From contig NZ_JANTHZ010000003.1 of the NCBI RefSeq assembly GCF_024752355.1, forward strand, positions 270,047 through 334,046: a stretch of DNA of 64,000 bases, in the 5' to 3' direction. Within the stretch, counting starts at the first letter, position 1. Every line of letters starts with the position of its first letter. The stretch comes from Ancylobacter mangrovi. Lineage in GTDB: Bacteria > Pseudomonadota > Alphaproteobacteria > Rhizobiales > Xanthobacteraceae. Under the pieces are notes generated by a model that was not told where the DNA came from, did not search any database, and saw only the letters and a program-made list of their open reading frames with translations. Below, one piece after another: positions 8,293 through 15,885 of the stretch. The position numbers and the translations under genes are program-made.

Positions 8293-9273
8293 TCAGGCCG
8301 GCTTCAGCGTCGCCACACGCACGCGCGGGTCGACGACGGCGTAGAGGATGTCGGTGATGAAGTTGGCGGCGACGACGGCAGTCGCGGCCAGCAGGAAGAT
8401 GCCCGACAGGACCGGGAAGTCCTGGTAGTGGATCGAGCTGACGAACAGCCCGCCAATGCCCGGCCAGGCGAACACGGTCTCGGTCAGGATCGCGCCGGTG
8501 AGCGAGTAGCCGAAATTGTAGCCGATCACGGTGATGACCGGGATCAGCGCGTTGCGCAGCACATGGCGTACCACGACCTGGTTCTCGCTCAGCCCCTTCG
8601 CCCGCGCGGTGAGCACGAAGTCCTGGTGCAGCATCTCCAGCATGGAGGTGCGCGCCACCCGAACCACGATGGCGAGGTAGAAGATGGTGATGCAGAAGGA
8701 GGGCAGGATGAGGTGGCGCAGCAGGTCGAGGAAATAGGCGAGGCCGGTGTAGTTGGCCCGCACCGACACCATGCCCTGCGCCGGCAGCCAGCCGAGCCGC
8801 ACCGCGAACAGCATCACCAGCATCTGCGCCAGCCAGAACACCGGCACCGAGGCGCCCGCAAGGCTCAGCGCGGTGAGGAAGGTGTTGAGCGAGGAGCCGG
8901 CGCGGCGTGCGGCGCGGACCGCGATCAGCACGCCGATGATGGAGGCGAGCGTCAGCGAGGGCAGCATCAGGATCAGCGTGACGCCGGCCCGCCGGAGGAT
9001 CAGCGGCAGCACATTCTGCCGGCCGACGAAGGAGAAGCCGAGGTCCCCCTGCGCCACATGAACGAGGTAGTAATAGAGCTGGGCGGGGATGCTCTGGTCG
9101 AGCCCGAAATCATGCCGGATCTGGTCGATATAGGCCTGCGGCACCGGGAATTCGCCAACCAGTGCCGTGGTGGGATCGCCGGGGACGATCCGCGTCAGCA
9201 CGAAATTGACCACCACGATCCCGAAGACGATGACGACCGACCAGAACAGCCTTTGCGCGATGTAGTACCGCAT
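8293..9273 (-). CDS. ABC transporter permease, DppB/OppB-like
   Basis: This is an inner-membrane permease of 326 residues. The N-terminal helix (RLFWSVVIVFGIVVVNFVL), the RIVPGDPTTALVGE segment, the EAA loop FVLTARAKGLSENQVVVRHV and the C-terminal VDPRVRVA are typical of DppB. The ATG at 9273 directly follows the stop codon of the MmgE/PrpD gene with no gap, so the metabolic gene and the transporter genes are translationally linked. That argues for a shared substrate. Confidence 0.94.
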   Translation of the reverse strand: MRYYIAQRLFWSVVIVFGIVVVNFVLTRIVPGDPTTALVGEFPVPQAYIDQIRHDFGLDQSIPAQLYYYLVHVAQGDLGFSFVGRQNVLPLILRRAGVTLILMLPSLTLASIIGVLIAVRAARRAGSSLNTFLTALSLAGASVPVFWLAQMLVMLFAVRLGWLPAQGMVSVRANYTGLAYFLDLLRHLILPSFCITIFYLAIVVRVARTSMLEMLHQDFVLTARAKGLSENQVVVRHVLRNALIPVITVIGYNFGYSLTGAILTETVFAWPGIGGLFVSSIHYQDFPVLSGIFLLAATAVVAANFITDILYAVVDPRVRVATLKPA

Positions 9274-10680
9274 TCAGCGACGACGGCCGCTGGTGAGGAG
9301 ACGGGTGCAGTCGCGGAAGTCCTTCAGATCCTCCAGGCCGGCGATCATGGCGCCGAGCGCCTTGAACGCTTCCGGCTCGAACACCGGGGCGGCGATGGCC
9401 GCGTGCTTGCGCGCGAGTTCGGCGTCCGAGGGCGGGCGGGCGGCCGCGCCCTTGGAGACCGGGACGTGCTTTGCGAGCTGGCGCCCGTCCTTCAGGATCA
9501 CTTCCACGTCCGGCTCGTCATAGGGACCGAGCGGGCGGTCGGCGCGGACCTCGACGCGCTCCATCAGCGCGGCGACGCGCGGGTCGCCGGTGCGCAGCGG
9601 GATGAACTCCTCCAGCGTGGCGTCGCCGCTGGTGGCGATGCTGGCGAGCGCGTAGGGCAGGCTGAACTGGCCGTCGAGGATGGTGGTCATCTCGCGCTTG
9701 GAGAACTGGCGGCGCGTACGCTCGGCGCCGTGGACGATGATGGTGTCGATCTCCTCGCCGGTGCAGGGCGTCTCGCTCATGATGTCGAGCAGGGCCTCGA
9801 TCGAGGAGTGCAGGCCGCGGCAGCAGGGGAACAGCTTGATGCCCGCGGTCATGACGCCGAAGGCGACGCCGAGCTTGTCGATTACCGCTTCCGGCACCGC
9901 CTCGGGGCCGCAATAGGTGCTGAAGAAGCCGCCCCATCTGGCTTCCAGCGCCTGCGCGGGGCCGGTGAGTCCGCTGCGGGCGAGATAGGCCGAGACCACG
10001 CCGTTGGATGTGGCGCGGCCGGGGTGGAAGCGCTTGGTCATGGCGCCGTCGCCGAGATAGGACCAGGTGCCCGCCGCGTTGGACGAGGCGATGCCGAGCG
10101 CCCAGGTGAAGCGCTCCGCGTCGAGGCCGAGCGCGGCGGCGGCCCCGGCGGCGGCGCCGAAGGTGCCGCAGGTGCCGGTCGAGTGCCAGCCGCGGTCGTT
10201 GTGCGGCCGGTAGCCGCCGACGCCGGCGGTCATGCGGTGGGCGAGGTCGTAGCCGGCCGCCAGCGCGCGGATCATGCCGCGCCCGTCGATGCCCTCCGCC
10301 TCGGCGATGGCGCAGACGGCGGGGACGACCACGGCGCTGGAATGGCCGCAGCCGCCGAAATCGTCGAATTCCAGCGCATGGGTGGCGGTGCCGTTGATCA
10401 ACGCCGCGACCGCCGGGGCGGCGGTGCGCCCGCTGCCGTCCCACAGCGCCGAGGGGCCGGCGAGCGGGCCGAAGGCATCGGCGGCGCCCGCCGTCGTGGC
10501 GCGCGCATCATCGCTGTCGGCGCCGCGCGCGCCGACCAGCAGCGTGTCGAGCAGCAGGCGCTTGCACATCGCCACCACCTCGGGCGGCAGTTCCTCATAG
10601 CTGACGCTCGACCAGTAATTGGCGAACTGGCGCGTCAGCGACGGGCCGCCCTGGGTCGTGGCGATGTCCTGCGCGTTCAT
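9274..10680 (-). CDS. MmgE/PrpD family protein, possible epimerase or dehydratase
   Basis: This 468-residue cytoplasmic enzyme belongs to the 2-methylcitrate dehydratase/iminodisuccinate epimerase/cis-aconitate decarboxylase family. Family landmarks are LLLDTLLVGARGA, NGTATHALEFDD (where MmgE/PrpD proteins carry an active-site aspartate and histidine), RGWHSTGTCGTFGAAA, SNAAGTWSYL, KRFHPGRATSNG and IKLFPCCRGLHSSIEALL. It is embedded between the binding-protein gene (one-base overlap, TGATG) and the DppB gene (no gap). PrpD proper would sit with prpB/prpC, which are absent. With a C-N lyase in the same operon, an iminodisuccinate epimerase-like role is the most attractive guess. It is not shown by the sequence. 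Confidence 0.85.
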   Translation of the reverse strand: MNAQDIATTQGGPSLTRQFANYWSSVSYEELPPEVVAMCKRLLLDTLLVGARGADSDDARATTAGAADAFGPLAGPSALWDGSGRTAAPAVAALINGTATHALEFDDFGGCGHSSAVVVPAVCAIAEAEGIDGRGMIRALAAGYDLAHRMTAGVGGYRPHNDRGWHSTGTCGTFGAAAGAAAALGLDAERFTWALGIASSNAAGTWSYLGDGAMTKRFHPGRATSNGVVSAYLARSGLTGPAQALEARWGGFFSTYCGPEAVPEAVIDKLGVAFGVMTAGIKLFPCCRGLHSSIEALLDIMSETPCTGEEIDTIIVHGAERTRRQFSKREMTTILDGQFSLPYALASIATSGDATLEEFIPLRTGDPRVAALMERVEVRADRPLGPYDEPDVEVILKDGRQLAKHVPVSKGAAARPPSDAELARKHAAIAAPVFEPEAFKALGAMIAGLEDLKDFRDCTRLLTSGRRR

Positions 10681-12314
10681 CAGTCGACCCACACGTCTTC
10701 CCAGAAGCTGTAGCCGTCGCTCCACGCCCAGCGCCCGTGCACCCGCGTGGTGGCGACGTTGATCGCCGCCGTCTCCCACATCGGGAACACCGGCATGTCT
10801 TCGGCGAGGATGGCGGAGACCTTCTTGTAGGCCTCGCCGCGCGCCTTGGTGTCGGTTTTGGCGAGACCCTCGGCGAACAGCTTGTCGACCTCCGGGTTGG
10901 AGTAGCCCGACACGTTGCGGAACGGCGTCTTCACGATGGCGTCGGACACGTAGAGGCGGGCCACGCCGAGCGCGGGGTCGCCGCTGGTCGAATAGGCCTG
11001 GATGGTGCCGTCGAAATCCCAGTCCTTGAACACGCGCTCGATCATCACCGCGCGCGGCACGGCGTCGATGACCAGCTTGATGCCGATCTGGCCCCAGTTG
11101 TTGGCCAGCACCTGGGCGATGCGTCCGTAGTCGGTGTCGGCGGAATCGAAGGCCATGCGGAAGGTCATGCGCTGGCCGTTGGCATCGGGCTTCAGCCCGG
11201 CCTCGTCCAGCGCCGCCGCCGCGGCCTTGAGGTCGAACGGATACTTCTCGGTCAGGTCGATGGAGGCGTCGTGCGCCCAGCCGAGGCGCGAATCCATGTG
11301 GTTGACCATGACTTTGCCGAGCTTCTGGTAAACCACCTGCTGGATGTAGGTCATGTTGGTGGCGCGGTAGAGCGCCTGGCGGACCTTCGGGTTGTTGAAC
11401 GGCTCCTTGCGCACGTTCCAGATGATGATCTTGTCCTCCGGCAGCGCCTTCTCGCGAAGCTGCAGGTTGGGATCGGCCTTGGCCTCGGCGACGCGGCTCA
11501 CCGGGAAGAAGTAGAAGTAGGAATAGTCGACCTCGCCGGCCTTCATCGCCAGCACGCGGGTGCCGCCGTCCGGGATGATCTTCAGGATCACCTCGTCGAG
11601 ATAGGGCTTGCCCTCGCGCCAGTAGTCCTTGTTCTTCTCGAGCGTGACGTGGTCGCCATGCGCCCAGTCCTTCATCTTGAAGGGGCCGGTGCCCACGGGC
11701 TTGTCGATCGAGGCCGGGTTGCTGAGCGGGTCGGTGCCTTCGAAGATGTGCTTGGGCAGCATCGCCGCGCCGCCATAGGCGGTGAGCGAGACCAGCATCG
11801 GGCCGTAGGAGGAGGTGAGGGTGATCACCAGCGTCTCGGGATCGGGCGCCTCGATGGACTTGATCTTGGAGGCGGCGGCCTTGAAGCGGCTGCCATACTT
11901 GGCGCTCACTTCCTCCAGCGAATACTTGGCATCGGCGGAGGTGAAGTCCTTGCCGTCGTGCCACTTCGCCTTGGCGAGCTTGAAGGTATAGATCAGCCCG
12001 TCATCCGAGATGGTCCAGGAAGAGGCGAGGTTGGGGCCGGCGGTGAAGTCGGATTCGATGCGCGTCAGGCCCTCATAGATGAAGGAGCCGAGGGTCGATT
12101 CCGGCACGCTGGTGGTGAGGCTGGTGTTGCAGGAGGAGGGGTCGGCGGAGATCACCACCACGAAGCTGCCGCCCGACTTCGGCGTGCCCTCGTCGCTGGC
12201 CTGAGCGAGCGCTTCGGCATGGCCGGAGATCAGCGGCGCGGCATAGGGCGCGAGCGCTGCAGCGGCGCTCATCGTCACAAAGCCACGGCGAGTAATCAGC
12301 CCATCCTTCTTCAT
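10680..12314 (-). CDS. ABC transporter substrate-binding protein, family 5 (DppA-like)
   Basis: This periplasmic binding protein has 544 residues and is first in the seven-gene operon. The N-terminus has a Tat-type signal (ITRRGFVTMSAAAALAPYA) with cleavage expected around residue 35-40, so it may be exported folded. SBP family 5 landmarks include YTFKLAKAKWHDGKDFTSAD and GTGPFKMKDWAHGDHVTLEKN. Such proteins bind peptides but also many other compounds, including chelators and opines. The stop overlaps the start of the MmgE/PrpD gene by one base. An AT-rich leader with inverted repeats precedes the ATG. Confidence 0.93.
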   Translation of the reverse strand: MKKDGLITRRGFVTMSAAAALAPYAAPLISGHAEALAQASDEGTPKSGGSFVVVISADPSSCNTSLTTSVPESTLGSFIYEGLTRIESDFTAGPNLASSWTISDDGLIYTFKLAKAKWHDGKDFTSADAKYSLEEVSAKYGSRFKAAASKIKSIEAPDPETLVITLTSSYGPMLVSLTAYGGAAMLPKHIFEGTDPLSNPASIDKPVGTGPFKMKDWAHGDHVTLEKNKDYWREGKPYLDEVILKIIPDGGTRVLAMKAGEVDYSYFYFFPVSRVAEAKADPNLQLREKALPEDKIIIWNVRKEPFNNPKVRQALYRATNMTYIQQVVYQKLGKVMVNHMDSRLGWAHDASIDLTEKYPFDLKAAAAALDEAGLKPDANGQRMTFRMAFDSADTDYGRIAQVLANNWGQIGIKLVIDAVPRAVMIERVFKDWDFDGTIQAYSTSGDPALGVARLYVSDAIVKTPFRNVSGYSNPEVDKLFAEGLAKTDTKARGEAYKKVSAILAEDMPVFPMWETAAINVATTRVHGRWAWSDGYSFWEDVWVD

Positions 12315-12372
12315 TCGACCCGAGTCCCCTTTGTCCGGCTTTTGTGGAAGGTTCAGTATTCGTTGATTATGG

Positions 12373-12388
12373 GCGCCCGGAAGGGCGC
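12373..12388 (-). promoter_or_regulatory. Inverted repeat in the operon leader, copy 1
   Basis: GCGCCC-GGAA-GGGCGC is a perfect 6-bp stem with a 4-base loop, 59 bp upstream of the binding-protein ATG on the minus strand. It would fold in the leader transcript if transcription starts in the AT-rich zone beyond it. Its role is unknown. Confidence 0.3.
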
Positions 12389-12399
12389 AAAAATTCCCG

Positions 12400-12417
12400 C
12401 GCCTTTACGCAAAGGCG
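12400..12417 (-). promoter_or_regulatory. Inverted repeat in the operon leader, copy 2
   Basis: CGCCTTT-ACGC-AAAGGCG is a perfect 7-bp inverted repeat, extendable by a G-T and a C-G pair (12398-12419). It lies at the border of the AT-rich segment and could be an operator or a leader stem of the minus-strand operon. Confidence 0.35.
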
Positions 12418-12426
12418 TGAAATTAC

Positions 12427-12458
12427 GTATTTACATCATCATTTTGTAGGGTATTTAC
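12427..12458. repeat. Direct repeat GTATTTAC x2
   Basis: GTATTTAC occurs at 12427-12434 and 12451-12458, 24 bp apart start to start. A related GTAAAATAC follows at 12472-12480. Spacing near two helical turns and AT-richness in a divergent promoter region suggest tandem regulator half-sites or overlapping promoter elements. No matching regulator is identified. Confidence 0.3.
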
Positions 12459-12666
12459 GGGCTTCGGGCGGGTAAAATACATAAAACGTTGATGCTGATT
12501 TAAAAAAACCGAAGTCGATCATCATTGACATGACACCCCTATTTGGCGGCCGATAGACGGCGCGCGAGGCCCCTCGCGCGGGAGCCGGCACAGGGTCGCC
12601 GGCGCGTCGTTTCCGGCCGGTGCGCCGGGGGAGCGGTGCGAAGAAAGTAGCGGTGCGAACGACGTC

Positions 12667-13845
12667 ATGCCTCTGCCGCGACTGTTCCAGCCGATCGCCC
12701 TGAAGGGGGTCACCGCCCGCAACCCGATCGTCGCCTCGCCGATGTGCCAATACAGATCGGTCGAGGGCAGCCCGACCGACTGGCATTTCCTGCATATGGG
12801 CCGCTACGCGCTCGGCGGCGCGGGCATCGTCTTCTACGAGGAGACGGCGGTGGAGGACCGCGGGCGCAAGACCCATGGCTGTGCCGGGCTCTACCGCGAC
12901 GACCAGATCCCCGCCTTCCGGCAGGTGACCGAGCTGGTGCGCGGCCTCGGCGCGGTGCCGGCGATCCAGCTTGGCCATGCCGGCGGCAAGGCGTCCGCGC
13001 ACGGCCCGCTGGCCGATCGCGCGCCGCTCACCCAGGACGACGCGCGTACCGGCCGCCCACCCTGGCGGCGCATCTCGGCGAGCGCGGTCGCCGCCGGGCG
13101 CGACCTTCCGGTGCCCGACGAGATGTCGAAGGGCGACATCGCCGACGTCGCCGCGGCCTGGGCCGAGGCGGCGCGGCGCAGCCTCGAAGCCGGGTTCGAC
13201 ATCCTCGAGATCCACGGCGCGCACGGCTACCTGATCCAGCAGTTCCTCTCGCCGCTGATCAACCACCGCACCGACGAATATGGCGGCGAGCGCGCCGGGC
13301 GGATGCGCTTCGCGCTGGAGGTCACGCGCGCGGTGCGCGAGGTGTGGCCCGACGACAAGCCGCTGTTCTTCCGGGTCTCCAGCATCGACGGCAAGGGCGG
13401 CGTGTGGTCGCTCGACGACACGGTGGCGCTGGCGCGCGAGCTCGTCGCCTGCGGGGTCGATGTGATCGACTGCTCGTCCGGCGGGCTCGAGGGGCCGACC
13501 GACATGCCGCTGGTACCGCGTGTTCCCGGCTTCCACCTTCCCTATGCCGGCCGCATCAAGGCCGAGCTCGGCGCGCTCACCATGGCGCCGGGGCTGATCA
13601 CCACCGCCCCGCAGGCCGAGGCGATCCTCGAGAGCGGCGTGGTCGACCTGATCGGCATGGCGCGCGAGCTGATGTTCAACTCCGACTGGCCGGTGCATGC
13701 CGCGCGCGAGCTGGGCGTTCAGGACTATCTCGACCTGTTTCCGCGCGACTTCTCGTTCCGGCTCAAGGCGCGGATCGAGCAGGGCCGGATGCCGGTCAAC
13801 CAGCCCGCTGCGGGCGCCGAGGGACGGGCGGCGGCGGGAGGCTGA
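12667..13845 (+). CDS. NADH:flavin oxidoreductase, old yellow enzyme family
   Basis: This is an FMN-containing ene-reductase of the YqjM-like (class III) OYE group, 392 residues. The TIM-barrel fold begins LFQPIALKGVTARNPIVASP. The MCQY segment corresponds to the YqjM-type active-site cysteine, IQLGHAGGKAS carries a conserved histidine, and HGAHGYLIQQFLSP holds the substrate-binding region. FMN-phosphate contacts lie near PGLITTAPQAE..VDLIGMARE. It reduces activated C=C bonds with NAD(P)H; the physiological substrate is unknown. The Shine-Dalgarno is weak. It lies 84 bp before the second NtaA-type monooxygenase on the same strand. Confidence 0.92.
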   Translation: MPLPRLFQPIALKGVTARNPIVASPMCQYRSVEGSPTDWHFLHMGRYALGGAGIVFYEETAVEDRGRKTHGCAGLYRDDQIPAFRQVTELVRGLGAVPAIQLGHAGGKASAHGPLADRAPLTQDDARTGRPPWRRISASAVAAGRDLPVPDEMSKGDIADVAAAWAEAARRSLEAGFDILEIHGAHGYLIQQFLSPLINHRTDEYGGERAGRMRFALEVTRAVREVWPDDKPLFFRVSSIDGKGGVWSLDDTVALARELVACGVDVIDCSSGGLEGPTDMPLVPRVPGFHLPYAGRIKAELGALTMAPGLITTAPQAEAILESGVVDLIGMARELMFNSDWPVHAARELGVQDYLDLFPRDFSFRLKARIEQGRMPVNQPAAGAEGRAAAGG

Positions 13846-13929
13846 CGCAACGGGCGAAGGCGGCGGACAGGCAGGCGGCGGCGACGGGCCGCGCATCGGG
13901 CAGCAGAAGACAATCCGGCAGAAGAGAGA

Positions 13930-15255
13930 ATGACGAAGGCACGGCACATCAAGTTCGGCACATTCCTTTCGGTCGGCGGCGAGCACGTCGCCGCCTGGCG
14001 CCATCCCGACACCGCCCCGCATCTGCATGGCAGCTTCGCCGCCAATCTGGAGCTCGCCCGCGCCGCCGAGGAGGCGCTGCTCGACCTGATCCTGGTCGCC
14101 GATGTGGGGCCGCCGATCCTGGCGCCGATGGAATCGCTGAGCACCGACCCGGTGATCGAGCGGCTCGACCCGCTGGTGACGGTGTCGGCGCTGGCGGTCT
14201 CGACCCGGCATATCGGGCTGATCTCGACCGCCTCGACCACCTTCGAGCAGCCCTACCATGTCGCGCGCCGCATCGCCTCGCTCGACCATGTGAGCGGCGG
14301 GCGCGCCGGCTGGAACTGCGTGACCAGCTCCAACGTCGCCATGGCGCTCAACTTCAGCAACCGGGAGCACCTCGCCCCGGCCGAGCGCTACGCCCGGGCG
14401 GAGGAGTTCGTCGACGTGGTGCGCGGGCTGTGGAACAGCTGGGACGACGACGCCTTCGTGCTCGACCGGGACGGGCCGCGCTATTTCGAGCCCGCCGGGC
14501 TGCACGTGCTGAACCATGCCGGGAAGTACTTCTCCGTGCGCGGCCCGCTCGACGTGGCGCGCTGCCCGCAGGGGCAGCCGGTGATCGTGCAGGCGGGCTC
14601 CTCCGAGCCCGGGCGGGCGCTGGCGGCGCGGGTGGCGGACGTGGTGTTCACCACCCACACCACCACCGAGGCGGCCTGCGCCTTCTATGCCGACATCAAG
14701 GCGCGGGCGGCTTCCTATGGGCGCGACCCGGATTCGGTGCTGGTGCTGCTGGCGCTGATGCCCTCGATCGGCCCTACCGAGGCCGAGGCGAAGGAGCGGC
14801 TCGAGGCACTTGACCGGCTGATCCCGGCGCCGATCGCGCTGGCGCGCCTGTCGGCCAAGCTCGGCAGCATCGACCTGTCGGGCTACGACCCGAACGCGCC
14901 CCTGCCCGAGGACCTGCCGGCCGGCACCGGCATGCTGAGCCGGCGCCAGCCCTTCATCGACCTCGCCAAACGCGAGGGGCTGACCATGATGGAACTCGCC
15001 GCCCGCACCGCCGGCAATCGCGGGCACTGGACCGTGGCGGGCACCGGCGTCCAGATCGCCGACGCGATCCAGCAGCGCTTCGAGGTTGGCGCGGCGGACG
15101 GCTTCCTGCTGGTGCCGCCGCTCTCGCCCTCCGGGCTCGGCGACTTCGGGCGCGAGGTGGTGCCGGTTCTGCAGGAACGCGGGCTCTACCGCACCGGCTA
15201 TGACGGGGCGATGCTGCGCGAGATGCTCGGCCTGCCGCGCCCGGCCATGGCGTAG
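13930..15255 (+). CDS. FMN-dependent monooxygenase, NtaA/DszA family (second copy)
   Basis: This 441-residue luciferase-superfamily monooxygenase is paralogous to the one at 2504-3877. Shared segments include SLDHVSGGRAGWN, GLWNSWDDDAFV, GKYFSVRGPLDVARCPQGQP and a near-identical C-terminal RGLYRTGYDGAML. The ATG follows an AGAAGAGAGA purine run. It should use FMNH2 from a separate reductase. The upstream gene is an old yellow enzyme, not a typical flavin reductase, so the electron donor is open. The protein may oxidise the same type of C-N or C-S bonded substrate as its paralogue. Confidence 0.9.
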   Translation: MTKARHIKFGTFLSVGGEHVAAWRHPDTAPHLHGSFAANLELARAAEEALLDLILVADVGPPILAPMESLSTDPVIERLDPLVTVSALAVSTRHIGLISTASTTFEQPYHVARRIASLDHVSGGRAGWNCVTSSNVAMALNFSNREHLAPAERYARAEEFVDVVRGLWNSWDDDAFVLDRDGPRYFEPAGLHVLNHAGKYFSVRGPLDVARCPQGQPVIVQAGSSEPGRALAARVADVVFTTHTTTEAACAFYADIKARAASYGRDPDSVLVLLALMPSIGPTEAEAKERLEALDRLIPAPIALARLSAKLGSIDLSGYDPNAPLPEDLPAGTGMLSRRQPFIDLAKREGLTMMELAARTAGNRGHWTVAGTGVQIADAIQQRFEVGAADGFLLVPPLSPSGLGDFGREVVPVLQERGLYRTGYDGAMLREMLGLPRPAMA

Positions 15256-15329
15256 GGCCGCCGGGCCGGCCGCTTGCGGTCGCGGCCACGGCGGACGACC
15301 ATGGCGCGAGCGAGCGGGGAGAGACGCAG

Positions 15330-15722
15330 ATGGACCAGGTCACCGGCGGGTGCCTGTGCGGCAATGTGCGGATCGTGGCGCGGGGGCGCCCGTACCGGGT
15401 CGGCCTGTGCCACTGCCTCGACTGCCGCAAGCATCACGGCGCGCTGTTCCACGCCTCGGCGATCTTCCCCGAGGAGGCGGTGACGGTCGTGGGCGAGACG
15501 CGCGACTATGACGGGCGGTTCTTCTGCCCGCGCTGCGGCTCCTCCGTGTTCGGGCGCAGCGGCGACGAGATCGAGGTCAATCTCGGCGCGCTCGATGCGC
15601 CCGACCGGTTCGTGCCGACCTACGAGCTCTGGACGATACGCCGCGAATCCTGGCTGCCGCCGTTCCCGCTTGCGCACCGCTACGCGCGCGACCGCGAGGG
15701 CACGGGCCGATCCGAGGAATAG
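15330..15722 (+). CDS. GFA-domain protein (glutathione-dependent formaldehyde-activating-like)
   Basis: This small zinc protein has 130 residues. Zinc ligands of the GFA fold are visible as GGCLCGNVR (CxC), GLCHCLDCRKHHGA (CHCxxC) and FFCPRCGSSVF (CxxC). Family members bind glutathione adducts or have unknown enzymatic roles; the Gfa name derives from formaldehyde-glutathione chemistry. Here it follows a monooxygenase by 74 bp. A C-N oxidative cleavage can release aldehydes, so a detoxifying or downstream role is conceivable but unproven. A GGGGAGA Shine-Dalgarno precedes the ATG. Confidence 0.88.
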   Translation: MDQVTGGCLCGNVRIVARGRPYRVGLCHCLDCRKHHGALFHASAIFPEEAVTVVGETRDYDGRFFCPRCGSSVFGRSGDEIEVNLGALDAPDRFVPTYELWTIRRESWLPPFPLAHRYARDREGTGRSEE

Positions 15723-15733
15723 GCGCGGGTGCA

Positions 15734-15762
15734 TTGACACCGGCGGCCCGGCCGCCTAGGGA
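15734..15762 (+). promoter_or_regulatory. Candidate promoter upstream of the hairpin leader
   Basis: A perfect TTGACA at 15734-15739 is followed after 17 bp by TAGGGA at 15757-15762 (CTAGGG in the rhizobial CTATAT register). The -10 is weak. It would start a transcript near 15770 that runs straight into the terminator at 15808-15848. Confidence 0.3.
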
Positions 15763-15807
15763 AATTCATCCGCCAGCCCGGCTGGCCGTAAGCGTTTAAC
15801 GTCAAGC

Positions 15808-15848
15808 AACGCACTCAACGATCCTCGTCGATCGGAGTGCGTTTTTTT
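15808..15848 (+). terminator. Strong rho-independent terminator
   Basis: Nine-base arms AACGCACTC and GAGTGCGTT are continued inside by CGATC/GATCG around a CTCGTC loop, followed by a run of seven T (15842-15848). It may end the GFA transcript, but it lies only 37 bp before the ATG of the next gene. That leaves no room for a separate promoter, so it could also be an attenuator or the 3' end of a small RNA. Confidence 0.85.
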
Positions 15849-15860
15849 GCGTCCGCTCGA

Positions 15861-15877
15861 CCGAGGTTGTACCTCGG
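15861..15877 (+). promoter_or_regulatory. Small hairpin at the MFS gene ribosome-binding region
   Basis: CCGAGG-TTGTA-CCTCGG forms a 6-bp stem. Its 3' arm overlaps the GGGA that is the likely Shine-Dalgarno of the ATG at 15886. The CGAGG of its 5' arm is also complementary to the CCTCG at the loop side of the preceding terminator, so alternative pairing between the two structures is possible. Confidence 0.3.
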
Positions 15878-15885
15878 GACCTTCG

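Larger units (their letters stand above)
12315..12666. other. Divergent intergenic region, AT-rich
   Basis: These 352 bp separate the minus-strand uptake/lyase operon from the plus-strand old yellow enzyme gene and hold no gene. Bases 12390-12535 are far more AT-rich than the surroundings and must contain at least the operon promoter. Besides two hairpins and a direct repeat listed separately, a run ATTTAAAAAAAC occurs at about 12499-12510. No regulator gene is adjacent, so a regulator encoded elsewhere would act here. Confidence 0.6.

Noticed and set aside
9274..10680. Annotation of the MmgE/PrpD gene as prpD (2-methylcitrate dehydratase)
   Set aside because: No prpB, prpC or acn-like gene is near and the gene is embedded in a transporter/lyase operon, so the housekeeping name is not justified.
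15847..15885. In-frame TTG as start of the YfcJ-like MFS gene
   Set aside because: The TTG lies inside the T-run of the terminator and has no ribosome site; ATG 15886 gives the normal family N-terminus.
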